From: Brevibacterium aurantiacum
GTDB taxonomy: Bacteria > Actinomycetota > Actinomycetes > Actinomycetales > Brevibacteriaceae
NCBI RefSeq assembly: GCF_007558825.1
Contig: NZ_VLTK01000004.1
Coordinates: 325,460 to 389,459 of the forward strand
DNA: 64,000 bases
Reading direction: 5' to 3'
Numbering within the stretch: the stretch's first letter is position 1; each line of letters begins with the position of its first letter. Below the pieces are notes generated by a model that saw only the letters and a program-made list of their open reading frames with translations, did not search any database and was not told where the DNA came from. Positions 27,713-36,617 of this stretch are shown here, piece after piece. The position numbers and the translations under genes were made by a program.

Positions 27713-28654
27713 ATGAACGAGGAATATTCTCAACCCAGGAAAACGCATAGCCCGGCCAAGGGGATCACCGCACTGATCTTCGGCATCGCCTATGCCGCAT
27801 TTCTCCTGCTCCACCACCTGTTGCCGACCAGAATGGGCATTGCGCTGCTCATCGAGAGCATTCTGCCGTGGACGGGAATCTTCCTGGCCCTGGTCCTGCT
27901 CATGTTCCTCATCCGCTTCTCGCTGCTCTCAGCAATCGGCTTCCTGGTGCCGACGGTGGTCTGGGCGTCGATGTTCGGCTCCGCGGTGATTCCGGCGAGC
28001 GACAAAGGCGACCCGGATATCACCGTCGCCACGCACAATGTGGGTGCCAGGTTGTCCGAGCCCACCGCAGCGGCGAAGAATCTCGTTTCCGCTGACCCCG
28101 ACATCGTCACGATTCAGGAGCTCGAGTCCCTGTCGGGCAAGATCATCCACAAGGAGCTCGATTCCTCGTTCCAGCATTCGCAGGTCGTCGACACGATCGG
28201 CGTGTGGTCGAAATGGCCGATGTCCGCACCCGAAGAGGTGGACCTGGGACTGCAGTGGCCTCGTGCCTTCGCCACAACCGTCTCCACAGACCACGGCGAC
28301 ATCAGGTTCTACTCCGTACACATGCCTTCGGTGCGACCTGGTCACGAAGCCATGCGCAATGCCGCAATCCGCAGGTTGGCCACAGAGGTCGAAACCGATG
28401 AAGCCGAGCATGTCATCGTGGCCGGTGACTTCAACACCGCAACGACGGATACCAACTTCTCGACTCTGTCTCCCCCGCTTGAGGATACGCGGGTCGAAAC
28501 CGGCGGCGGATTCGGATTCACTTGGCCTGCCCGCCTGCCCGTCACCCGGCTCGACCATGTCCTCTATCGCGGGTTCGAAGCCACCTCCGACGAAGTGCTC
28601 GACCGCGGCTCGAGTGACCACCGCGCCGTTCTCGCCGGCCTTGACGTGAAGTAG
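27713..28654 (+). CDS. Membrane-anchored endonuclease/exonuclease/phosphatase-family protein
   Basis: A 313-residue protein with about three N-terminal hydrophobic helices (residues 17-95: ALIFGIAYAAFLLLHHL, LLIESILPWTGIFLALVLLM, AIGFLVPTVVWASM) followed by an EEP-fold domain outside the membrane. EEP motifs are THNVG, DIVTIQELES, HVIVAGDFNTA and RGSSDHRAVLAGL. The substrate could be a phosphodiester or phospholipid; it cannot be told. A small inverted repeat, TTAAG-ATT-CTTAA (about 27697-27709), precedes the start and may be a promoter element. The 3' end carries a 24-bp tandem duplication. Confidence 0.8.
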   Translation: MNEEYSQPRKTHSPAKGITALIFGIAYAAFLLLHHLLPTRMGIALLIESILPWTGIFLALVLLMFLIRFSLLSAIGFLVPTVVWASMFGSAVIPASDKGDPDITVATHNVGARLSEPTAAAKNLVSADPDIVTIQELESLSGKIIHKELDSSFQHSQVVDTIGVWSKWPMSAPEEVDLGLQWPRAFATTVSTDHGDIRFYSVHMPSVRPGHEAMRNAAIRRLATEVETDEAEHVIVAGDFNTATTDTNFSTLSPPLEDTRVETGGGFGFTWPARLPVTRLDHVLYRGFEATSDEVLDRGSSDHRAVLAGLDVK

Positions 28655-28681
28655 TTCGTCAGACTTGACGTGAAGCAGTTC
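28640..28681. repeat. 24-bp-period tandem duplication at a gene end
   Basis: CTTGACGTGAAGTAGTTC (28640-28657) recurs at 28664-28681 with a single change (T to C). The period of 24 keeps the reading frame. The first copy supplies the final codons and TAG stop of the EEP-family gene; in the second copy the stop is CAG. It is probably a recent slippage duplication. Confidence 0.8.
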
Positions 28682-28701
28682 TCGTATTCCTGCGCGCTGC
28701 C

Positions 28702-29889
28702 TCAGCCGGTGCAGTGTCCTGTCGGCTCCGGAGTCCGGTTCTGTGCTCCTGCTTGCAGCTCGTCGCTGATCTCCGCTCGCGTGAGGGCATACCCTGTCTC
28801 CTCATCGGTGGCGGACCTGGCGAAGACCATCCCCACCACGTCACCGTTCGCGTCGAGCAGCGGACCTCCCGAGTTTCCTTCACGGACGATTCCACGCACC
28901 GAATACACCTCTCGCACCACTGAGCCTGAATCGTAGATGTCGAGGCCGCGCGCGTCGATCTTCTCCCGCACTCGCGAAGGAGAGATCGTATAAGGCCCGT
29001 TCTGAGGGAACCCGGCGACTACGGAGTCATCTCCCGGTCCGAGCCCGCTGCCGAATTTGAGGGCGGGAGCATCGAGCTCGGGAACCCGCAGGACGGCCAC
29101 GTCGGCCTCGGAATCGAATTCCACCACCTCGGCGGAATACGGCCTGCCCTTACCGCCGACCTGGACGGCCAGGTCCGTTGAGCCTGCAACGACGTGGGCG
29201 TTGGTGGCGATGAGTCCGTCACTGTAGACGAACCCCGAGCCCTCGGATCCTGTCGTGCAGGTGGTGGCAGTCGTCGTGACCTTGACGACGGATTCCTCCA
29301 CACCACGACCGACGTCGACCATCGCGGAGTCGGGCTCCCCGACGCCGCGGATCTGCTCTGTCTGCCCCGAGAATACTTGCGGGAAACCTGTTGCCTCGAG
29401 ACCCTGGGAGATGTCACCCAGAGCGATCTGTGAGGAGTACGGGATCGTCTTGTCAACGGCCGCTATCACGGTGGAGTCTGCGACCCATCGGTTCGGCTCG
29501 ACCCACGGTGTGGTCCGAATGAAGCCCGCCGCCAGCCAGATGACGAGGACGTAGACGACGCCCGCGGTGACTGTGCCGCCGATCGAGTCGATGCCCTGCC
29601 CGAGTTCAGAGTCCATGGATCGTTTGATCCACACGCCGACCCCGTTGCCGGCGAAGGCGAACAGAACGCTGAGGACGAGCGGCATCGATGCGAGGAGGAT
29701 GACGACACCGGGATTCTCCATGACCTGCGTGCCTTCGCTCAGGCGTTCGATCAGGGGTGAGAGCAGTCTGCCCACGATCCAGCCGACCACGAAGCCGGCG
29801 ACGGTGCCGAGGCCGATGATGAAACCCTGGCGGAACCCGGAGAAGAGCGCAGCGATCCCCAGGACGATGATGACGACGTCGACGAGCAT
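28702..29889 (-). CDS. MarP-like membrane serine protease (CvpA domain plus trypsin-like domain)
   Basis: A 395-residue protein with four N-terminal transmembrane helices of the CvpA type (residues 1-130) and a periplasm-facing trypsin-like protease domain. The catalytic histidine is in IATNAHVVAG, the aspartate in EADVAVLRVPE and the serine in REGNSGGPLLDANG. Two cysteines near the domain start and end (TATTCTTG and GHCTG) could form a disulfide, as in mycobacterial MarP, which acts in acid and oxidative stress resistance. ATG 29889 is chosen over the GTG just before. It is 8 bp downstream of the PrsW-like gene, probably one operon. Confidence 0.85.
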   Translation of the reverse strand: MLVDVVIIVLGIAALFSGFRQGFIIGLGTVAGFVVGWIVGRLLSPLIERLSEGTQVMENPGVVILLASMPLVLSVLFAFAGNGVGVWIKRSMDSELGQGIDSIGGTVTAGVVYVLVIWLAAGFIRTTPWVEPNRWVADSTVIAAVDKTIPYSSQIALGDISQGLEATGFPQVFSGQTEQIRGVGEPDSAMVDVGRGVEESVVKVTTTATTCTTGSEGSGFVYSDGLIATNAHVVAGSTDLAVQVGGKGRPYSAEVVEFDSEADVAVLRVPELDAPALKFGSGLGPGDDSVVAGFPQNGPYTISPSRVREKIDARGLDIYDSGSVVREVYSVRGIVREGNSGGPLLDANGDVVGMVFARSATDEETGYALTRAEISDELQAGAQNRTPEPTGHCTG

Positions 29890-29897
29890 CACGAGAC

Positions 29898-31556
29898 TCA
29901 GCGCACCACGCTTCCCGATGCGGCAAGAAGGCGATCGCGGGCGGAGGCGAACTTCTTCAGCTGGAAGCTCTCGATGTCACGTTCCTTCTGCCCGCCGACT
30001 CCGGCGAGGAGGCGCATGCGCGTGGTCGAGAGATCTCCGGAGGTGCGGATCATGGTGCGCATCTCCTCTTTGCCGCCGGGGAAGGAATCGGCCCAGCGCT
30101 TGCCGAATTTGCGTCCCTTCCAGGTTGCGAGCATGTCGACTTCGGAGTGAGTCATCCATCCCGTGTTCGCGTAGTCGCCGAGCATGTTCTGTGTGTGGAG
30201 TCGCTCGCTGCGCCGCAGAAGTATCCCGAGCACAATCCAGCAAGTGGTGAATATGAAGCTGAGGACGATGAGACCGATGATCGACGCGATGCCGTTGATC
30301 TGGCCCAACCCGGTCATCGTTCCGTTCCAGACGGCGTGCAGAAGCATGCCGACGAGAAGGCCGGGCAGCCACATCAGGACAATCGCCCACCATTTCCACT
30401 TGCGGGCAGCGAAGCCGATGGTCACGCCAGCACAGGTGCAGAACACAGTGTGCAGCAGCGGTGAGCACAGGCAGCGGAGGATGAATGTTCCCAGGAGGTC
30501 CCCGCCGCTCTGTTCCCAGGCTCCGCCGAGGTAGAGGACGTTTTCGGTGAAGGCGAAGCCTGCGCCGATGAGGGCTCCGTAGACGAGTCCGTCGAGGGGA
30601 CCTTCGAAGTGTCGCCGAGCGGCGAGGACGATGACGACGAGCAGCACGGTCTTCGTCGTCTCTTCGACGACCGGGGCCTCGACGACTGCTCCGTAGGCAT
30701 CGGGCAGACTTCCGACGCCGGCTAAATAGAGTGCGACCTTGCCGACGATGGAGAATACGAGCGTGAGGGTGACGGCAGCGACGGCACCCCAGAGGAGGCA
30801 GAGGCCGAGGATGATCTTCGGCTGCGGCTTCCATCGGTCGAGCCAGAGCACATAGGCGATGATTCCGATCAGCGGTATCGCCGACAGCGCGACCAGGGCG
30901 AAGAGCCTGAGACCGAAGCTCAGTCCCCCGAGAAGAGCGAGAACCAACAGCCCGATGAATAGCCCGACCACAGCAAGGATGGCGATGACCAGACGGATGA
31001 TGTTGGCGGTCGACCCGGGCTCTTCCTCAGGCTGAGATTGGCGCACGGCGCCGGTCCATGGAGTCTCCGAAACCACCTGCTGAGGCGCCTGCAGGCGCGC
31101 GCGGACCCGCATCTCCTGGGTCACGGTCGGGGCGAACCGCGCCTGTTCGTAGACGCGTCCCGGCATCGGCGGCTGGCCATACATCGGCGGCTGGCCCATC
31201 GGGGCGCCGAGGTGGGGGTTGCCCTGGCCTTGTGGCGCGGGGTTCATCCCCGGTTGGGGAATCTGCCGCGGCGGCACATGAGAGCCTGGCACCTGCGAAC
31301 CGGGACCGGGCTGCTGCGGTCGCGGCCGAAACCGGTCGTTGTTCGGGCGCTGTGGCGGTGGGACTTGTTGTGGCGGCCCCTGTGGCGGCCCCTGCATCGG
31401 TACTTGCCCCTGCTGCGGCATCCCTTGTTGAGGCGCCCCGTTGAGGTTCCGGGGGTCAGCGACCCGAGGCGGTTGCGCGCGCGGGGGCACGGAATTGCCC
31501 AGGTGCGCGTTCTGCTGCGAGTCGGGGCTGTTTCCGGGGCCCGCCTGATGCGACAT
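29898..31556 (-). CDS. PrsW-family intramembrane metalloprotease
   Basis: A 552-residue protein. Residues 1-175 are a cytoplasmic proline/glutamine/glycine-rich tail (repeats such as PPQGPPQQVPPPQRPNN). The rest has about eight or nine hydrophobic helices with the PrsW signatures VVEETTK (two glutamates), FAFTENVLYLGG and HAVWNGT. PrsW proteases cleave membrane anti-sigma factors in Bacillus; the substrate here is unknown. The soluble C-terminal 110 residues are charged. AAGGACG precedes the ATG. It is coupled with the MarP-like gene. Confidence 0.85.
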   Translation of the reverse strand: MSHQAGPGNSPDSQQNAHLGNSVPPRAQPPRVADPRNLNGAPQQGMPQQGQVPMQGPPQGPPQQVPPPQRPNNDRFRPRPQQPGPGSQVPGSHVPPRQIPQPGMNPAPQGQGNPHLGAPMGQPPMYGQPPMPGRVYEQARFAPTVTQEMRVRARLQAPQQVVSETPWTGAVRQSQPEEEPGSTANIIRLVIAILAVVGLFIGLLVLALLGGLSFGLRLFALVALSAIPLIGIIAYVLWLDRWKPQPKIILGLCLLWGAVAAVTLTLVFSIVGKVALYLAGVGSLPDAYGAVVEAPVVEETTKTVLLVVIVLAARRHFEGPLDGLVYGALIGAGFAFTENVLYLGGAWEQSGGDLLGTFILRCLCSPLLHTVFCTCAGVTIGFAARKWKWWAIVLMWLPGLLVGMLLHAVWNGTMTGLGQINGIASIIGLIVLSFIFTTCWIVLGILLRRSERLHTQNMLGDYANTGWMTHSEVDMLATWKGRKFGKRWADSFPGGKEEMRTMIRTSGDLSTTRMRLLAGVGGQKERDIESFQLKKFASARDRLLAASGSVVR

Positions 31557-31939
31557 ATATCGTCCTTCTTGGTATGGAATTCACCGCCTCGCCAAGTTTA
31601 CGGTCCAATGCTGACGTCAGGCCCAAAACGGTGTTGCCGTACCGCAACAGTTGCTGACATTCGGTGGCCACTCAAGTTCGCTGCTATGTGGACGGATCAC
31701 CATTCCCGGCACCACCTTGGCGAGGGACAGCAGCCATGAAATCGTGCGCTGCCCGTCCAATCTCAACGGCACCCATCGTGATCTGGAACGATGCGCATCC
31801 GGGGTCGTGTTTGCCTGTCCACACCCCCGCTGCGATCGCCGTCGACTCATGGTCGTTTTCCTGTGGACGGCGCCGAGTGAATTCACAGGCAGATTTACTG
31901 CTCTGGTCAGGCACGACTCGTCCATCGTGGAATCGGGGT
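31557..31939. other. Intergenic region between PrsW-like gene and surface protein
   Basis: This 383-bp divergent region has no convincing gene. The frame of the surface protein is open through most of it, but codon content and the position of the signal peptide argue against coding. A small hairpin, TGTTGC-CGTACC-GCAACA (about 31631-31648), is the only structure noticed. Confidence 0.5.
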
Positions 31940-33832
31940 ATGACTACTCGCAGACGCTTCACTCTCCGCTCCGCTCTCTTCTTCTTGGTCCTGGCTCTGA
32001 CAGCTCTCATCGGGCTCGGTCCGGCCATGGCCCAAGGGCCGCCCTCCTCGCTCGGGGAAGTGCCTATGCTCAAGGCCAGCGACACCTATGGTCCTGGCAT
32101 CTGGCATCACGCACCGCAGGGCAAGACCTGGTACGGCTCCTACAGAACCTTCGATGACACGCAGGCGTACTGCATCGATGCCGGCAAGCAGTCGCCTCTG
32201 CCCAAGTACTTCACGACCTCGAAAGCGCAGAAGATCACCACCGCTCAGACCGCGTGGGCGCTGCACGAGTACTCCGGATCTGAATCGGCGGACGTGCAGG
32301 CGGCCTTGAGCGCATTGGCGCGTCTGGATGAGGCGATCCCGCATGATCACAAGGTTCCACCGCAGGAGCCGGGCGATCTGGGAAAGAAGTTCAAGGGTGC
32401 TGCCAAGCAGTTCTCAAAGATCAGCGCCGAGGCGAAGAAGCTCGCGGGCCCCTATACCCTCGATGTCAGCCTGACTCCCGTCGCGGCCATGCCGGTGCTC
32501 GAGCCGTACGGCAAACAGGGACCCGAGGGCGGTGACTTCGAACGAGTCGATGACGATCAGGACGACGATGCGGGACCCCAGTTCCCCACGACGGATACAG
32601 TCACGCTCTCGGTGTCCTTGACCAGCTCCTCCGGCACTGCCGTGCCAGGTATTCCCATCACTCTCGACATCGACGGAACCGAGGACGCACCGAAGTCCCT
32701 GACCAGCGAGGTGAAACCCGTTGTCACCACCCTCAGACTCAACGCTCCGGGCGCAGTCACGGCCAAGGCCTCAGCGAGTCTCGCTCCCGAGTCTGTCCTG
32801 CTCTACGAACCGCAGAAGACCAAACGTGTCCAACGCGTCATCACCCCTGACGAGCCTGTCGAGATCTCTGCTCAGGCGAAGGTCGACATGACCTCGCAGC
32901 CTCGTGTGTCCACCGACATCTCCGACCAGAGTCCACAGCCCGGCGATTCGATCACCGACAAGTTCACTGTCTCCGGCCTGGTCGGCGACCATACGGTGAC
33001 CGTCGAACATGAACTGTGGAAGACGCAATCGGCACCCGAACCCGGGAAGAAGAACGACGACGCCGAAGTGATTGCTGAGGTGACGTCGAAGGGCATCGGC
33101 AACGGCACGCACCGTTCCGACGCAATCACAGTCCCGAAGGACTTCCACGGATGGATGTACTTCACCGAGACCATCACCGGCGACGAGTCCACCAGGGAAT
33201 GGAAGGGCACCCACGGTCAGCCGCGGGAGACAGGCTTCGTTCCTTGGACCCCGAGTGCCGAGACGGAAGCGGTTCTTGAGGTCAACGCCGTCCACGACGA
33301 AGTCACGGTCAGCGGATTGCGGCCGGGCGGTGAAGCTGTGATCACGATGACGGCATATCACTCAGAGTCAGAGCCGCAGCAGTCGAAGGATGCTAGCGGT
33401 ACGAAGCTCCATTCCCAGGACATCACAGTCGTCGGAGACCACGAGGGAAAGGCAACCGTGAGCTCAGAGGCTGTTGACATGCCCGTCGGGTGGGTGACCT
33501 ATGTGACCACGATCCAGGGCAATGACGAGCACCAGAAGTGGACGAGCGACTGGGGCATCCCCGCTGAAACAGTGCACAGGCCGCCCGAAGAGACTCCGAC
33601 GATGCCACCCGAGGAGCCCTCGACGCCACCTGCTCCTCCAGAATCGCCTGCGCCGCCAGCTGACCCACCGGCCGAACCTGTCGCTGACAAACCTGCGGCG
33701 CCAACCCCAACGGCACAACTCCCGCGGACGGGAACGACTGGCAACGGAATGCTCATCGGCGCCGGAATCTTCCTCATCGGTCTCGGAGCCACGGCGCTGC
33801 TCATCACCGGCAGCCGACGAAGCAAGGAGTAA
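31940..33832 (+). CDS. LPXTG-anchored surface protein with thioester-domain-like N-terminus
   Basis: A 630-residue secreted protein. The start at ATG 31940 gives a clean signal peptide (MTTRRRFTLRSALFFLVLAL, cleavage near GPAMAQG). Residues about 30-120 contain QAYCIDAGKQ and TTAQTAWALHEYSGS, resembling the Cys...TQxA pattern of Gram-positive thioester adhesin domains. Beta-rich repeats follow, at least two ending alike (WMYFTETITGDESTREW and WVTYVTTIQGNDEHQKW). A proline-rich wall spacer, LPRTG, a hydrophobic helix and a basic tail (GSRRSKE) complete a sortase substrate. The longer upstream reading is rejected. Role is probably adhesion or surface structure. Confidence 0.8.
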   Translation: MTTRRRFTLRSALFFLVLALTALIGLGPAMAQGPPSSLGEVPMLKASDTYGPGIWHHAPQGKTWYGSYRTFDDTQAYCIDAGKQSPLPKYFTTSKAQKITTAQTAWALHEYSGSESADVQAALSALARLDEAIPHDHKVPPQEPGDLGKKFKGAAKQFSKISAEAKKLAGPYTLDVSLTPVAAMPVLEPYGKQGPEGGDFERVDDDQDDDAGPQFPTTDTVTLSVSLTSSSGTAVPGIPITLDIDGTEDAPKSLTSEVKPVVTTLRLNAPGAVTAKASASLAPESVLLYEPQKTKRVQRVITPDEPVEISAQAKVDMTSQPRVSTDISDQSPQPGDSITDKFTVSGLVGDHTVTVEHELWKTQSAPEPGKKNDDAEVIAEVTSKGIGNGTHRSDAITVPKDFHGWMYFTETITGDESTREWKGTHGQPRETGFVPWTPSAETEAVLEVNAVHDEVTVSGLRPGGEAVITMTAYHSESEPQQSKDASGTKLHSQDITVVGDHEGKATVSSEAVDMPVGWVTYVTTIQGNDEHQKWTSDWGIPAETVHRPPEETPTMPPEEPSTPPAPPESPAPPADPPAEPVADKPAAPTPTAQLPRTGTTGNGMLIGAGIFLIGLGATALLITGSRRSKE

Positions 33833-33851
33833 GAAGGTAAGGAGAAAAAGC

Positions 33852-33888
33852 GGCGGCCCGGAGGACACACGTCCTTCGGGCCACCGCC
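33852..33888 (-). terminator. Terminator of the hpa operon
   Basis: GGCGGCCCGGAGGAC (33852-33866) pairs imperfectly with GTCCTTCGGGCCACCGCC (33871-33888), with a three-base bulge, around a four-base loop. On the minus strand the stem is followed by GCTTTTTC, so it works as an intrinsic terminator just past hpaI. It may also end the surface protein transcript. Confidence 0.8.
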
Positions 33889-33895
33889 ACCCGGC

Positions 33896-34711
33896 TCAGC
33901 TCGACTGCTGCTGTTCAGCCGTTGGGTCGCGCACCCAGGTCTCGGCCCAGGCGCGAGCGCCGTTCATCATCAGTCCGACGTCGGCCCCGACGAGGACGAA
34001 TGAAGCACCGGCGTCGAGGTATTTCCGTGCCTGTTCGGGATCGAAGGCGTTGACGCCGACGAGTTTGCCGGCCGCCTTGACCGCGTCGAAGGTCCGCAGC
34101 ACCGCATCGGTGACATCGGGATGCGTCTGCTGCCCGAGCAGACCCATCGAAGCAGCAAGGTCAGAGGGCCCGACGAACACTGCATCGATTCCATCGACTG
34201 CAGCGATCTCCGCAGCGTTGTCCACCGCCGTTGCCGATTCGATCTGCACGGTCAGGGACACGAGTTCTTCGGCCCGCGCGAGGTAGTTCGGCACCGCGTT
34301 CCAGCGGGAGGCCCGCGCCAGTGCCGATCCCACCCCACGCACACCACGAGGTGGGTAGTACACGGAACGCACGGCCGCCTCGGCGTCGGCAGGGGTATCG
34401 ATCATCGGCACGAGCAGGTTCTGCGCACCGAGGTCGAGGTACTGCTTGATGAGGACCTGGTCGTTCACGGGCACCCGCACGACGGGTGTCGCGGGGTATC
34501 CGTTCATGGCGCGCAGCAGAGCGGTCGTGGTTTCCAGGCCGATCGGCGAATGCTCGGCGTCGATGAGCACCCACTGCATCCCTGAGGCCGCGGCGATCTC
34601 TGCAGCTGCGGGCGAGCCGGAGCAGACCCACATTCCGGCCAGATACTCTCCTTCACCCAGCTCGGTCACGCGCTGGGTGAAGGTCTGCGGCAGCTCTACT
34701 CGAAACGACAT
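33896..34711 (-). CDS. hpaI: HpaI-family aldolase (4-hydroxy-2-oxo-heptane-1,7-dioate aldolase)
   Basis: A 271-residue class II pyruvate aldolase releasing pyruvate and succinic semialdehyde at the end of the homoprotocatechuate route. Family motifs include WVLIDAEHSPIGLE, LGAQNLLVPMIDTPADAE, RGVRGVGSALARASRW, VQIESATAVDN with the metal glutamate and VFVGPSDLAASMG with the metal aspartate. ATG 34711 overlaps the hpaH end by 16 bp; the longer reading to 34852 lies inside hpaH and is rejected. Last gene of the operon. Confidence 0.93.
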   Translation of the reverse strand: MSFRVELPQTFTQRVTELGEGEYLAGMWVCSGSPAAAEIAAASGMQWVLIDAEHSPIGLETTTALLRAMNGYPATPVVRVPVNDQVLIKQYLDLGAQNLLVPMIDTPADAEAAVRSVYYPPRGVRGVGSALARASRWNAVPNYLARAEELVSLTVQIESATAVDNAAEIAAVDGIDAVFVGPSDLAASMGLLGQQTHPDVTDAVLRTFDAVKAAGKLVGVNAFDPEQARKYLDAGASFVLVGADVGLMMNGARAWAETWVRDPTAEQQQSS

Positions 34712-35481
34712 GTGATGACTCCCAGATCTCCGTAGTCGGCGTGGACGGTGTCGCCCGGGCTGACCCACATAGGACGGGTGAAGGACCCAGCCAGGACTGT
34801 CTCGCCGGCCTGGAGGACATCGCCGTGTTCGGCTAGTTTGTTCGCCAGCCACACGATGCCGCGGGCCGGGTGGTCGAGGACGGCGGCTGCGAGGCCGGAG
34901 TCCTCAACCGACTCATTGCGGTACAGCAGCGCACCGACCCGGCGAAGATCAACCGCGTCGACAGCCACCGGATTGCCACCGAGAACCATAGCCCCCAACG
35001 CAGCATTGTCGGAGATCGTGTCGACGATGGTGCGGCCCTCCATCTCGATCCGCGAGGACAGCACCTCAAGCGCCGGAACCACGTATTCGGTGGCGCGCAG
35101 CACATCGAGGAGACTGATGTCTGGTCCGCGCAGCTCGTCCTTCAGCACGAAGGCGAGTTCGACCTCGACACGCACGCCCGAATACTGCGAGTGGTCGATG
35201 ACCGAACCTGTGTCATAGACCTGGTCGGCGAAGATCGCACCGTAGTCGGGTTCGCTGATCCCCGTCGCCTGCTGCATCGGCTTCGAGGTCAGTCCGATCT
35301 TGTGACCGATCAGTCTGCGCCCGGATGCTTCACCGCGGCGACGCCATTCGTTCTGCACGGCGTAGGAGTCCTCGACGGTCATGTCGGGGTATTTGGTCGT
35401 GAGCAGACCGATCTTCGTCCGGTCCTTCTCCGCTTGCGCCAGATCGTCGGCGATTGCCGCGATCGTTGATTCATCGAGCAT
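34696..35481 (-). CDS. hpaH: 2-oxo-hept-4-ene-1,7-dioate hydratase
   Basis: A 261-residue hydratase of the MhpD/HpaH family adding water to the dienoate product before aldol cleavage. Conserved segments are SYAVQNEWRRRGEASGRRLIG (family GHKIGLTSK follows), EPDYGAIFADQVYDTG, VEVELAFVLKDELRGPD with the metal glutamates, and MVLGGNPVAV. ATG 35481 is preferred over GTG 35487 because AGGAG is then 8 bases away. It lies between hpaD and hpaI with minimal spacing. Confidence 0.93.
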   Translation of the reverse strand: MLDESTIAAIADDLAQAEKDRTKIGLLTTKYPDMTVEDSYAVQNEWRRRGEASGRRLIGHKIGLTSKPMQQATGISEPDYGAIFADQVYDTGSVIDHSQYSGVRVEVELAFVLKDELRGPDISLLDVLRATEYVVPALEVLSSRIEMEGRTIVDTISDNAALGAMVLGGNPVAVDAVDLRRVGALLYRNESVEDSGLAAAVLDHPARGIVWLANKLAEHGDVLQAGETVLAGSFTRPMWVSPGDTVHADYGDLGVITCRFE

Positions 35482-35493
35482 GTGCACGTCTCC

Positions 35494-36606
35494 TCAGAGC
35501 TGGTGGCCCAATTTGAACTCGTCTTCTCCGTCGTCAGCACCCGAATGCTCACCGAAGTTCGTCGTCGCGTCCTCACGGCGAGTGTAGGAGAATCCGTCGG
35601 CGCCGATCGTGACATCCATTTCGGAGTCGTCGGTGCGCTGAGTCAGCGACACCGGGTTGCCCTCGAGGTCGAGGACCGTGGAGGCGTCGGTGTACCAGGA
35701 GGGCACGACCGGGTTGCCCCACCAGTCACGACGCTGGTTGTCGTGGACGTCCCAAGTCACTCGGGGGTTGTCGGGGTCGCCGGTGTAGTAGTCCTGCGTG
35801 TAGATCTCGATCCGGTGACCGTCAGGGTCGCGCAGATAGAGGTAGAAGGCGTTCGAGACGCCGTGGCGGCCCGGTCCGCGCTCGATTGCGTCTGACAGCC
35901 GCAGCGCACCGAGCTTGTCGCAGATGGCGAGGATGTTGTGCTTCTCGTGCGTGGCGAACGCAACATGGTGCATGCGCGGTCCGTCACCGCCGGTCATCGC
36001 GGTGTCGTGCACGGTGGGCTTGCGCCGCATCCACGCAGCGAAGACAGTGCCCTCGGAGTCCTGAATGTCCTCGGTGACGCGGAATCCCAGGTTCTCCATG
36101 TAGTCCACAGCCTTCGGCACGTCCGGAGTCACCTGGTTGAAGTGGTCGATACGCACGAGTGCACCCGGAGAGTAGAGGTCGTAGCGCCAGGCCAGACGTT
36201 CGACGTGGTCGACCTCGTAGAAGAACTCGTAGGGGAACCCGAGGGGATCCTGGACGCGCACCGAATCACCGATGCCGGCGACGAATCCCTCCTTCTTCCG
36301 CACAACCGGGCAGCCGAGTTCGCGGTAGTACGCCTCGGCGGCGTCGACGTCTTCGGGGCTGCGCACGCGGTAGGAGAATGCGGCCACCGCGGCAACCGGG
36401 CCCTGGCGGAGGATCAGGTTGTGGTGGATGAACTCTTCCATGGACCGCAGGTAGACGGTGTTCTCGTCTTCCTCGGTGACCTGCAGATCGAGCACATCGA
36501 CATAGAAGTCGCGCGACTTCTTCAGATCGGTGACGACGAGCTCCATGTAGGCGCACCGCAGAATGTCCGGGGCCGGAACTGTTGGGACTGGGATTGTTTG
36601 GGACAT
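35494..36606 (-). CDS. hpaD: Homoprotocatechuate (3,4-dihydroxyphenylacetate) 2,3-dioxygenase
   Basis: A 370-residue extradiol dioxygenase opening the ring of homoprotocatechuate. The three metal ligands are visible: histidine in RIDHFNQVTPD, histidine in RMHHVAFATHEKHN and glutamate in GHRIEIYTQDYYTGDPDNP. From memory the sequence is very close to the structurally characterised iron enzyme of Brevibacterium fuscum, including the C-terminal FSYTRREDA tail. ATG 36606 follows GAGAGGAAA. It sits between hpaE and hpaH in the operon. Confidence 0.96.
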   Translation of the reverse strand: MSQTIPVPTVPAPDILRCAYMELVVTDLKKSRDFYVDVLDLQVTEEDENTVYLRSMEEFIHHNLILRQGPVAAVAAFSYRVRSPEDVDAAEAYYRELGCPVVRKKEGFVAGIGDSVRVQDPLGFPYEFFYEVDHVERLAWRYDLYSPGALVRIDHFNQVTPDVPKAVDYMENLGFRVTEDIQDSEGTVFAAWMRRKPTVHDTAMTGGDGPRMHHVAFATHEKHNILAICDKLGALRLSDAIERGPGRHGVSNAFYLYLRDPDGHRIEIYTQDYYTGDPDNPRVTWDVHDNQRRDWWGNPVVPSWYTDASTVLDLEGNPVSLTQRTDDSEMDVTIGADGFSYTRREDATTNFGEHSGADDGEDEFKLGHQL

Positions 36607-36617
36607 GTGGTTTCCTC

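Noticed and set aside
31664..31939. N-terminal extension of the LPXTG protein
   Set aside because: It would place about 90 residues before an obvious signal peptide; ATG 31940 directly starts the signal peptide.
34712..34852. Extended N-terminus of HpaI
   Set aside because: The added residues are an out-of-frame reading of the hpaH 3' end; the family N-terminus begins at MSFRVELPQTF.
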